Assembly (NCBI RefSeq): GCF_000718515.1
Contig: NZ_JNZS01000011.1
Coordinates: 124,001 to 188,000 of the forward strand
DNA length: 64,000 nt
DNA from: Micromonospora parva
GTDB taxonomy: Bacteria > Actinomycetota > Actinomycetes > Mycobacteriales > Micromonosporaceae
Direction: 5' to 3'
Positions 17,406-25,040 of this stretch are shown here, in pieces. Below the pieces are notes generated by a model that saw only the letters and a program-made list of their open reading frames with translations, ran no database searches and was not told the origin of the DNA. The position numbers were made by a program, and so were the translations under genes. Position 1 is the stretch's first letter; every line of letters begins with the position of its first letter.

Positions 17406-17781
17406 GCCGCCCGGGCCGCAGCACGAGTGGCTGGACGGTGACGCCGGCCCGGTGATGCGCCCGTACACGCTCACCCGGGGCCGGGTACGCTCCGCCGTCG
17501 ACAATTTCAACCTGGTCGCGTTCGTGGTGGCGGCGGACGTCGACCCGGCGGGTCAGGCGCACCTGCTGCCCGAGCATCGACGGCTCGTCGCGTTGGCCAG
17601 CCGGCCGGTGTCGGTGGCCGAACTGGCGGCCGAGTTGGACCTCGCTGTCGGCGTGATCCGGGTACTGCTCGGTGATCTCCTCGCCGAGGGCCTGGTCGCG
17701 GTGCACGAGCCGCCGAAAGCCGGCATCCTTCCCGACGACGACATCCTCAAGGCGGTGGTCAGTGGACTCCGTGCGCTGTGA
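17395..17781 (+). CDS. DUF742 protein (CvnC type)
   Basis: 128 residues with the DUF742 layout: an N-terminal RPYTLTRGR motif, then a winged-helix-like region (HRRLVALASRPVSVAELAAE and VGVIRVLLGDLLAEGLV) and the C-terminal hallmark DDDILKAVVSGLRAL. It overlaps the roadblock gene by 11 bases and the following GTPase gene by about 20 bases. The winged-helix look suggests a regulatory adaptor, but biochemical function is not established for the family. Confidence 0.92.
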   Translation: MRTEPPGPQHEWLDGDAGPVMRPYTLTRGRVRSAVDNFNLVAFVVAADVDPAGQAHLLPEHRRLVALASRPVSVAELAAELDLAVGVIRVLLGDLLAEGLVAVHEPPKAGILPDDDILKAVVSGLRAL

Positions 17782-18364
17782 CCAGGTGGGCACCAGCACC
17801 ACCATCCCGCTGGCACTGAAGATCCTCATCGCGGGAGGCTTCGGGGCCGGCAAGACGACCTTGGTGAGCGCCCTGAGCGAGGTCCGTCCGTTGCAGACCG
17901 AGGAGGTGCTGACCGGGGCCGGGATCGGCACCGACGACATCTCCGGCGTGGAGGGCAAGTCCACCACCACGGTGGCGATGGACTTCGGCCGGATCACCAT
18001 CAACGACGACCTGCAGGTCTACCTGTTCGGCACGCCGGGTCAGGACCGGTTCTGGTTCCTCTGGGATGAGCTGGCCTTCGGCGCGCTCGGCGCGGTGGTG
18101 CTCGCCGACACCCGGCGACTGGCCGACTGCTTCCCCTCCATCGACTACTTCGAGCAGCGCGGCATCCCGTTCGTGGTGGGCGTGAACTGTTTCGACGGCT
18201 CCCGCCGGTTCAACCTGGAGACCGTACGCCGAGCGCTCGACCTGGACCCGGAGGTGCCGATGGTGCTCTGCGACGCCCGGGACCGGCAGTCCGGGAAGAT
18301 GGTCTTGATCTCTCTGGTGGAGCACGTGGCCCGGCAGCGCGGTGAGCCGGTGCCGGCCGCCTGA
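17762..18364 (+). CDS. Conservon small GTPase (CvnD type)
   Basis: 200 residues. Walker A GGFGAGKT at 25-32, a switch-like TTTVAMDFGRI, the G3-like FGTPGQDRFWFLWDE, and VGVNCFDGS where Ras-type proteins have NKxD. This is the Ras-like GTPase of conservons and the fourth gene of the set, working with kinase-like, roadblock and DUF742 partners in a membrane signalling complex. The start taken is GTG 17762 inside the upstream gene; a second GTG at 17771 is possible. The operon probably ends here, since the next gene has its own strong ribosome site. Confidence 0.93.
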   Translation: MDSVRCDQVGTSTTIPLALKILIAGGFGAGKTTLVSALSEVRPLQTEEVLTGAGIGTDDISGVEGKSTTTVAMDFGRITINDDLQVYLFGTPGQDRFWFLWDELAFGALGAVVLADTRRLADCFPSIDYFEQRGIPFVVGVNCFDGSRRFNLETVRRALDLDPEVPMVLCDARDRQSGKMVLISLVEHVARQRGEPVPAA

Positions 18365-18451
18365 GAACCGGGCCGGAAAGCGGGTTAACGGGCGGGCAAC
18401 GCGGGCACGCTCTGGTTGGATCAACGGAGGATGCCGGCGGAGGAGTGGTAC

Positions 18452-19489
18452 GTGAGCGGTCAGGGTGAGGTCGTCCACATCGGCTGTTACACCGCGCAGA
18501 GCGGTGGACGGGGCAGCGGCATCGTCGCCGCACGTCGCGACCCGACGACCGGGGCGCTGACCCCGCTCGGCACGGTGGCGGTCACCCCGTCCCCGTCCTT
18601 CCTGGCGCGGCACCCCACCCAGCCGGTGCTCTACGCGGTCAACGAGCTGACCGACGGGGAGGTCAGCGCCTGGCAGGTCGGTGCGGACGGCGCGCTGGAC
18701 CCGCTCGGCAGCCGGTCGACCGGCGGGGCCGAGCCCTGCCACCTGGCGGTGCTGCCCGGCGGCGATCACCTGCTGGCGGCCAACTACGGCAGCGGCAGCA
18801 TCGCGGTCTTCCCACTCGACCCGCGGGGCGTGCCCGGCGACCGCACCGACCTGGTGGTGCACGAGGGGCACGGCCCCGACCCGGAGCGCCAGGACCACGC
18901 CCACGCCCACATGGTCTCGCCGGGACCGGGCCGGGGGCCGATCCTCGCCGTGGATCTCGGCACCGACTCCGTCTACCGGTACGACCTGGACACGGCGACC
19001 GGACGACTGGTGCCGCGTGCGCCGCGGATGCGGACCGCGCCCGGAACCGGTCCCCGGCACCTGGCCCGGCACCCGGACGGACGGCGCTGCTACCTCGTCG
19101 GTGAGCTGGACGCCTCGGTCACCGCGTACGAGCTGACCGACGACGGCGCGTTGCACCAACGCGGGCGGGTCGAGGCGAGCGAGCGAGCCGGCCACGTCCA
19201 ACCGTCGGAGGTCGCTGTCACCCCGGACGGCCGTTTCCTCCACGTCGCCAACCGTGGGGCGGGGACCGTGGCGGTCTTCACCCTGGCCGGGGAGTTGCCC
19301 GAGCTGGTGGCCGAAGTGGACACCGGTGGCGAGTGGCCCCGGCACTTCGCCCTGATCGGGGAGCACCTCTACGTCGCCGACGAGCGGGCGGACATGGTGC
19401 GGGTGTTCCGGCGCGACGCCGAAACCGGCGTCCCGGAGGCGGTCGGCGAGCCGGTTCCGGTGCCGAGCCCGACGTGCGTTTTGCCCTGA
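18452..19489 (+). CDS. Lactonase family beta-propeller protein (6-phosphogluconolactonase-like)
   Basis: 345 residues of the cytosolic seven-bladed lactonase family (Pgl/YbhE type), which hydrolyses 6-phosphogluconolactone or related lactones. Repeated blade motifs include FLARHPTQPVLYAVNE, HLLAANYGSGSIAVF, DHAHAHMVSPGPG, HLARHPDGRRCYLVGEL and VTPDGRFLHVANRG. I chose GTG 18452 because GGAGGAG sits 6 bases upstream; ATG 18431 and TTG 18416 are in frame with poorer spacing. Substrate assignment within the family is not certain. Confidence 0.85.
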   Translation: MSGQGEVVHIGCYTAQSGGRGSGIVAARRDPTTGALTPLGTVAVTPSPSFLARHPTQPVLYAVNELTDGEVSAWQVGADGALDPLGSRSTGGAEPCHLAVLPGGDHLLAANYGSGSIAVFPLDPRGVPGDRTDLVVHEGHGPDPERQDHAHAHMVSPGPGRGPILAVDLGTDSVYRYDLDTATGRLVPRAPRMRTAPGTGPRHLARHPDGRRCYLVGELDASVTAYELTDDGALHQRGRVEASERAGHVQPSEVAVTPDGRFLHVANRGAGTVAVFTLAGELPELVAEVDTGGEWPRHFALIGEHLYVADERADMVRVFRRDAETGVPEAVGEPVPVPSPTCVLP

Positions 19490-19637
19490 ACGATGGTTTA
19501 GAGACGTGAGCGCCGCACTCGTTTGGCAACGCCACGAGGCTGCTACGTCACTCTGTGTTGCAAAAGAGAGGTCAACTGTTTCTCCTGCGTAACTTTAGTC
19601 CGAACGGATGTGGCAGAGACGGCACCTAGTACGCAAG

Positions 19638-21401
19638 ATGGTCACCGTGTCAGCAGGCCGCCATCGCATGCGTTCGAAACTCCACCTAGCCGCCGCCGCC
19701 GCAACGGTCGGGGTGCTCGTCGTCACGACGGGCGCGTGGTTCGGCTATCGGGAGTTGATCCAGCCCAGCTGCTCGGGGGAGATCCGGCTCGCCGTGGCGG
19801 TCGCCTCCGAACTCGCGCCAGCGGTGGACGCGGCGGCGTCCCAGTGGGTGAAGGACGGCGCGGCGGTAGGCCCGACCTGCATCCGGGTCGACGTTTCCGC
19901 GTCCGACCCGGTCGACGTCGCGGCCGTGGTGGCGGCCAAGCACGGCGCGGTGCTCGCCGGCGTGGGGCAGGCCAGCGGCACCGCCGTCAGCCCCGACGTC
20001 TGGGTGCCCGACTCCTCGACCTGGCTGCTGCGGTTGAAGAAGGACGCGACGGCGTTCGCTCCGACCAACGGCGCGTCCATCGCGCGCAGCCCGATCGTCG
20101 TCGCGATGCCCGAGCCGATCGCCACCCGGCTCGGCTGGCCGGACAAGAAGTTCAACTGGACCGACCTGCTCAAGCAGGTCAACAGCAGCACGCCGCTGCG
20201 GACCGGGATCGTCGAGCCGACCCGCGACGCGGCGGGCCTGTCCGGACTGCTCTCGCTGACCGCCGCCGCCAGCGCGGCCGGCGGCGACGCCCAGCGCAAC
20301 ACCGTCGGCGCGCTGCGCGCACTGGCCACCGGCCGCTCCTCGCTCCGCAACGACCTGCTGGCCCGTTTCCCCACTGCCAACGACTCCACGTCCATCGCCA
20401 GTGGTCTCGGTGCGGCGGCCCTGTCCGAAGAAGACGTGATCGCGTACAACAGCAAGAAGCCGCCGGTGCCGCTCGCCGCGCTCTACATGGAGCCGGCGCC
20501 GATGCCGCTGGACTACCCGTACGCGGTGCTGCCCGGCATCGAGCCGAGCAAGGCGTCGGCGGCCAAGGTGCTGTTCGAACTGCTCACCAGCCCGACCTTC
20601 CGTAACCGGCTCGCCGCGCAGTCGCTGCGTGCGCCGGACGGCAACTGGGGCGAGGGTTTCAAGGCGCCGCAGGGTGCGCCGAGCCCGTCCGGCGGCGCGC
20701 CCACCGCACCGGCGAACGGCGGCACCGCGGCGGGTGGCCTGGACCCGGCCGCCATCCAGCGGGTCGTCTCCAGCTGGTCGATCGCCACCCAGTCCGGTCG
20801 GATGCTCGCCGTCATCGACGTCTCCGGCTCGATGAAGGAGCCGGTGCCCTCCGCCAACAACCGCAGCCGGGAGGAGGTCACTGTCGACGCGGCCCGTCGT
20901 GGCCTCAGCCTCTTCGACGACTCCTGGTCGATCGGTCTGTGGACCTTCTCCACCCAGCTCGTCGGCAACCGGGACTACCGGGAGCTGGTCCCGATCGGCC
21001 CGCTCTCCGGCCAGCGCGGCCAGTTGGAGGGCGCGCTCGCGACCATCAAGCCCTCCAGCGGCGACACCGGCCTCTACGACACGATGTTTGCCGCGTACCA
21101 GGCGGTCCAGGAAAACTGGCAGCCCGGCCGGGTCAACTCGATCGTGCTGTTCACCGACGGCAAGAACGAGGACGACAACGGTCTCAACCAGCAGCAGCTG
21201 CTCGGCAAGCTCAAGCAGGCCGCCGACCCGGAGCGGCCGGTCCAGGTCATCATGATCGGTATCGGTGAGGGCGTCAGCAAGGCGGAGCTGGAGTCGATCA
21301 CCAAGGTGACCGGTGGCGACGTCTTCGTCACGAAGGATCCGAGCGAGATCGGCAGCATCTTCCTCAGCGCCATCGCGCGGCGCCCGCCAGCACCGCGCTG
21401 A
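19638..21401 (+). CDS. Membrane-anchored fusion of an extracellular solute-binding-like domain and a VWA domain
   Basis: About 587 residues. An N-terminal transmembrane anchor (LHLAAAAATVGVLVVTTGAWFG) is followed by a region resembling a periplasmic substrate-binding protein (GEIRLAVAVASELAPAVDAAA ... QWVKDG; DVWVPDSSTWLLRL; VAMPEPIATRLGW), an Ala/Pro linker, then a von Willebrand A domain with MIDAS DVSGSMKE (near residue 394) and FTDGKNEDD. It is probably extracellular and may bind a small ligand and a metal-dependent protein partner. The start is ambiguous: ATG 19638, GTG 19647 and ATG 19668 all lie ahead of the anchor and none has a strong ribosome site. A terminator follows. Function is unknown. 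Confidence 0.82.
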   Translation: MVTVSAGRHRMRSKLHLAAAAATVGVLVVTTGAWFGYRELIQPSCSGEIRLAVAVASELAPAVDAAASQWVKDGAAVGPTCIRVDVSASDPVDVAAVVAAKHGAVLAGVGQASGTAVSPDVWVPDSSTWLLRLKKDATAFAPTNGASIARSPIVVAMPEPIATRLGWPDKKFNWTDLLKQVNSSTPLRTGIVEPTRDAAGLSGLLSLTAAASAAGGDAQRNTVGALRALATGRSSLRNDLLARFPTANDSTSIASGLGAAALSEEDVIAYNSKKPPVPLAALYMEPAPMPLDYPYAVLPGIEPSKASAAKVLFELLTSPTFRNRLAAQSLRAPDGNWGEGFKAPQGAPSPSGGAPTAPANGGTAAGGLDPAAIQRVVSSWSIATQSGRMLAVIDVSGSMKEPVPSANNRSREEVTVDAARRGLSLFDDSWSIGLWTFSTQLVGNRDYRELVPIGPLSGQRGQLEGALATIKPSSGDTGLYDTMFAAYQAVQENWQPGRVNSIVLFTDGKNEDDNGLNQQQLLGKLKQAADPERPVQVIMIGIGEGVSKAELESITKVTGGDVFVTKDPSEIGSIFLSAIARRPPAPR

Positions 21402-21423
21402 TCCGACGCTCAGCGGTCGGGGA

Positions 21424-21463
21424 GCCTGCCACACCCGTCGATCCGGTGTGGCAGGCCCCTTTT
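21424..21463 (+). terminator. Intrinsic terminator after the VWA gene
   Basis: An 11-bp perfect stem (21424-21434 with 21446-21456) is followed by CCC and TTTT, the most canonical rho-independent terminator in the window. Confidence 0.85.
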
Positions 21464-21618
21464 CGGCCCGCCAGTTGTTGAAGAAAAGTGACGGCAATAC
21501 GTCGGAAGCAATCGGCAGTCATAGTTGTCAGGGCAGGATGTCGACTGTTCCGGCATGGTCGGTCCGCCTCCGGTCCGACCCGTTGGCCGGGGCCATCCTG
21601 TACAGAGTGGGAGGGCCG

Positions 21619-23100
21619 GTGAGCGTGGCGACACTGTTGACCCCCGCCACGTCGGCGGAGCCCGATGGTCAACGCACCGGGCTGCTGGCACGAGCCGACG
21701 AACGGTCCTACGTCCGGGTGCTGGTGGTGCTGGACACCACCATCCTCATCATCGCGTTGCTGATCGGGTACGTCACCCGTTTCGGTGAGGGCGAGCCGAC
21801 CGGCTCGGAGATCCCGTACGTGCTGGTCGCCCCCGGGTTGGTGCTGGCCTGGCTGATCTCGCTCAAGGCCCTCGGCTGCTACGACGACCGGGTGATCGGC
21901 TACGGGGCGGACGAGTACCGGCGGGTCAGCTCCGCCAGCCTGCGCCTGGCCGGGGCGATCGCCATCATCGGCTACATCGCCGACGTCGGAGTCTCCCGGG
22001 GCTTCCTGGGCATCTCCTTCGCGGTGGGCACGGTCGGGCTGGAGGTGGCCCGATTCGCCGCCCGCAAGCGGCTGCACCGGGCCCGCTCGCTCGGCGCCGG
22101 CTGGTCCCGGAAGGTGCTGGTGGTCGGCGACACCGCCCACGTGTTGGAGTTGGTCCACACGTTGCGTCGCGAGCCGTACGCCGGTTACCAGGTGGTGGGC
22201 GCCTGCATCCCGGACGCGCTGCTCGCGCCGGTGGCGCAGCGGCTGGGTGACGTGCCGGTGGTGGGGTCGTTCCGGGGCATCCCGGAGGCCGCCACCGCGA
22301 TCGGCGCGGACACTGTCGCGGTGACCGCCTCGGGTGAGCTGACCGCGACCCGGCTGCGCCGCCTCGGCTGGCAGTTGGAGGGGACCGGCGTCGACCTGGT
22401 CGTGGCACCCGCGCTGACCGACGTCGCCGGCCCGCGGATCCACACCCGCCCGGTCGCCGGACTGCCGCTGATCCACGTCGAGGCGCCCGAGTTCCGCGGC
22501 GTTCGCAAACTGGTGAAGGGTTTCGTCGACAGGTCCGTCTCGTCGCTGGCGCTGGCGGTGCTGCTGCCGCTCATCGCGTTCATCGCCCTGGCCATCAAAC
22601 TGGACAGCCGGGGTCCGGTGCTGTTCCGGCAGGTCCGGGTTGGCCGGGGCGGGCAGGAGTTCGGCGTGTTCAAGTTCCGCACCATGGTGGTGAACGCGGA
22701 CGCGCTGCTCGCCGAGTTGGCCGCCCGCAACGAGACCGACGGCCTGATGTTCAAGATGCGCCACGACCCCCGGGTGACCCGCGTCGGCCGGCTGCTGCGC
22801 AAATGGTCACTGGACGAGCTGCCGCAACTGGTCAACGTGCTGCTGGGGCAGATGAGCCTGGTCGGGCCGCGCCCGCCGCTGCCCTCGGAGGTGGCCCGCT
22901 ACGACGGTGACGTGGCCCGGCGGCTGCTGGTCAAGCCCGGCATGACCGGCCTGTGGCAGGTCAGTGGCCGCTCCGACCTGAGCTGGGAGGACGGCATCCG
23001 GCTCGACCTCTACTACGTGGAGAACTGGTCCCTCACCGCCGACCTCACCATCCTCTGGAAGACCTTCGGCGCGGTGCTGAACGGCCGCGGAGCGTACTGA
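21619..23100 (+). CDS. Polyprenyl-phosphate hexose-1-phosphate transferase (exopolysaccharide initiating enzyme)
   Basis: 493 residues. It transfers a sugar-1-phosphate from a nucleotide sugar to undecaprenyl phosphate, the first step of exopolysaccharide or wall glycan assembly. Four N-terminal transmembrane helices, a nucleotide-binding-like region (VLVVGDTAHVLELV) and a fifth helix precede the catalytic Bac_transf domain: VFKFRTM, DPRVTRVGRLLRKWSLDELPQ, SLVGPRPP, KPGMTGLWQVSGRS, and a DLYYVENWSL tail. I prefer GTG 21619, with GGGAGGG 4-5 bases upstream, over ATG 21538. There are no glycan-cluster genes next to it, so the glycan it primes is unknown. Confidence 0.92.
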   Translation: MSVATLLTPATSAEPDGQRTGLLARADERSYVRVLVVLDTTILIIALLIGYVTRFGEGEPTGSEIPYVLVAPGLVLAWLISLKALGCYDDRVIGYGADEYRRVSSASLRLAGAIAIIGYIADVGVSRGFLGISFAVGTVGLEVARFAARKRLHRARSLGAGWSRKVLVVGDTAHVLELVHTLRREPYAGYQVVGACIPDALLAPVAQRLGDVPVVGSFRGIPEAATAIGADTVAVTASGELTATRLRRLGWQLEGTGVDLVVAPALTDVAGPRIHTRPVAGLPLIHVEAPEFRGVRKLVKGFVDRSVSSLALAVLLPLIAFIALAIKLDSRGPVLFRQVRVGRGGQEFGVFKFRTMVVNADALLAELAARNETDGLMFKMRHDPRVTRVGRLLRKWSLDELPQLVNVLLGQMSLVGPRPPLPSEVARYDGDVARRLLVKPGMTGLWQVSGRSDLSWEDGIRLDLYYVENWSLTADLTILWKTFGAVLNGRGAY

Positions 23101-23107
23101 CCACAGG

Positions 23108-24238
23108 TCACGGCTGCGGGCCGGTCCAGTCCAGGCAGACGACCACCGCGTCGTCGACCAGGTCACCGGCCACGAACGCGCGCAGATCACCGATCAGCGA
23201 CCGGACCGCGTCCAGCGGTGCCATCGGCCCGGTCCGCCGTAGGAACCGGTCCAGTGCCGTCTCGCCGTAGCGCATGTGCTGACCGGTGGCCTCCACCACC
23301 CCGTCGCTGACCACGAAGACCCGGTCGCCGAGTTCCAGGGGGAACTTCTGCTCGTGGTAGTCGGTCGCCTCGAACATGCCCAGCGGAAACTGCGCCTCCA
23401 GCGGCTGCTCGCTGACCTCGCCGCCGCGGAGCAGGACCAGTCGGGGCGACCCGGCGTCCACCACTGTCATCATCCCGGAGCGCAGGTCCAGCTCCATCAG
23501 CAACGCCGACAGGTGCTGCTCGCCCCGGTACAGGTCGTAGATGGCCTGATCGGCGAGGGCGGCCTGGTCGGCCAGGCTCAGCCCGGCCCGTCGCGCGTTG
23601 CGCAGCGCGTGGGTGGCCAGGGAGGTGAGCAGGGAGGCGGCCACGCCCTCACCGGTGCCGTTGATGGTGGACAACCAGAGCCGCTCCCCGTCGTCAGACC
23701 AGTCGAAGCCGTCGCCGCGCACGGCGTACGCCGGCTCCAACTGCCCGGCCAGGCTGAACGAGGGACGGATCCGGCTGCGGCCGGGAAGCAGCTCCCACTG
23801 CATCTCGGCGGCCAGGGTGAGGCGTTGGGTGCGCCGAGCCGCCCGGTAGACGTCGGTGCCGGCGGAGACCGCCGCCACCTCGTGCGCGAGCGCGGTGGCG
23901 ACCTCGGCCAGCGCGTTGACGACCTCCTGGTCGTCCGGCACGGGCGACAGCCGCAGCACCCCTCGGCGCTCGCCACGCATGGTGACCGGCATCCAGGCGA
24001 CGCCGTCGGTCAGTAGCGGCGACTGGTGGTCGAAGGCGCGCCAGGCGGGGTGCCCGGGGCTCGTGATCGAGTCACCGTCGGTGAGTGGCAGCAACTCCGC
24101 GAGCCGGTAGTCGACCTGGTACAGCTCAACGTCGGTGATCCCGTACGACCCGGCGAGCACGTCCCCGATTCCACCCACGAGCCGGTCAGCTGGTGTCTCG
24201 TTCAGGGCACGTCGTGCCCGATCGACCGGTTTGCTCAT
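23108..24238 (-). CDS. PP2C/SpoIIE-type phosphatase with GAF-like N-terminus
   Basis: 376 residues from ATG 24238 (GGGAG 6 bases upstream). The N-terminal third looks GAF-like (VAWMPVTMRGERRGVLRLS), and the C-terminal two thirds are a SpoIIE-family PP2C domain. Metal-site motifs are partly altered: RGDGFDW stands where GGDFYD is usual, while VVDAGSPRLVLL, FVVSDGVVEAT and DDAVVVCLDW are kept. It probably dephosphorylates an anti-sigma-factor antagonist. It is divergent from the MarR gene and converges with the sugar transferase, their stop codons being 7 bases apart. Confidence 0.85.
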   Translation of the reverse strand: MSKPVDRARRALNETPADRLVGGIGDVLAGSYGITDVELYQVDYRLAELLPLTDGDSITSPGHPAWRAFDHQSPLLTDGVAWMPVTMRGERRGVLRLSPVPDDQEVVNALAEVATALAHEVAAVSAGTDVYRAARRTQRLTLAAEMQWELLPGRSRIRPSFSLAGQLEPAYAVRGDGFDWSDDGERLWLSTINGTGEGVAASLLTSLATHALRNARRAGLSLADQAALADQAIYDLYRGEQHLSALLMELDLRSGMMTVVDAGSPRLVLLRGGEVSEQPLEAQFPLGMFEATDYHEQKFPLELGDRVFVVSDGVVEATGQHMRYGETALDRFLRRTGPMAPLDAVRSLIGDLRAFVAGDLVDDAVVVCLDWTGPQP

Positions 24239-24296
24239 CGTCACTCCCTCGCTGAAAGCTCGACCACCAGTGGGTTCGGAGTACTCTCGGGCCACC

Positions 24297-24962
24297 ATGG
24301 CCGAACTGAACCGTCCGACGGACCCCGAGACGAGTATGGCTGCCGCGCTGGACGCGGCGGCCGCTGCCCTGCTCGGGATCTGGGAATCTGCCCGGGAGGG
24401 GACCGCCAACCGGGTCTCCGGTGCCCAACTACGGGCAGTGATGGTGGTGGAGCAGGCCGACGGGATCAACCTGCGTCGGCTCGCCACCCGACTCGACATG
24501 CTGCTCAGCTCCGCCAGCCGCCTCTGCGACCGGCTGGTCGCCGCCGGCATGCTGGAGCGCGAGCCGGGCCGCTTCGACCGGCGGGAGATCTCGCTGCACC
24601 TCACCCCGGAGGCCCGCCGGCTCCTCGCCGAGCTACGGGCCAACCGCCGGGCCCAACTCGACGCCGTGCTGACCGGGATGAGCCGGGAGGGCCGCGACGC
24701 GCTGCTGCGCGGAATGCGGGAGTTCGACGAGACCGCGCGCCGCCAGCAGGAGCAGCGGCCGGCGACGCCCGGGGAGCCGCCGGGCCCGGGGGACTGGCCG
24801 GACGGCCCGGACCAGCCCGGTGGGCGGTCGGGGGACTGGTCGGTCGATTCGGCGCGGCAGACCCGTGGGTTGTGGGCGGGCGCCGCTGGCGGTCCGGATC
24901 CGACGGCCGGCAGCACCCGGGAGTGGCCGGCCGGCGACCCGCCGGTGGCACGTACCGCCTGA
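24297..24962 (+). CDS. MarR-family transcriptional regulator
   Basis: 221 residues. The winged helix-turn-helix occupies about residues 40-150: LRAVMVVEQADGINLRRLATRLDML recognition region, SSASRLCDRLVAAGMLERE, and wing GRFDRREISLHLTPEARRLL. The last ~60 residues are Gly/Pro/Asp-rich and disordered, an extension not usual in MarR. It is divergent from a PP2C gene and converges with another, so it may control the phosphatases. The start is ATG 24297; no strong ribosome site is seen, so the mRNA could be near-leaderless. Confidence 0.85.
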   Translation: MAELNRPTDPETSMAAALDAAAAALLGIWESAREGTANRVSGAQLRAVMVVEQADGINLRRLATRLDMLLSSASRLCDRLVAAGMLEREPGRFDRREISLHLTPEARRLLAELRANRRAQLDAVLTGMSREGRDALLRGMREFDETARRQQEQRPATPGEPPGPGDWPDGPDQPGGRSGDWSVDSARQTRGLWAGAAGGPDPTAGSTREWPAGDPPVARTA

Positions 24963-24964
24963 CC

Positions 24965-25040
24965 AGGCCGGTCGGTCGCCGTCGGTCAGGCCGGTCGGTC
25001 GCCGTCGGTCAGGCCGGTCGGTCGCCGTCGGTCAGGCCGG
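24965..25040. repeat. 23-bp tandem repeat, 3.3 copies, spanning a stop codon
   Basis: Perfect copies at 24965-24987, 24988-25010 and 25011-25033, plus 7 bases of a fourth. The array fills the gap between the convergent MarR and SpoIIE genes, and the third copy supplies part of the SpoIIE stop codon (25032-25034). Confidence 0.92.
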
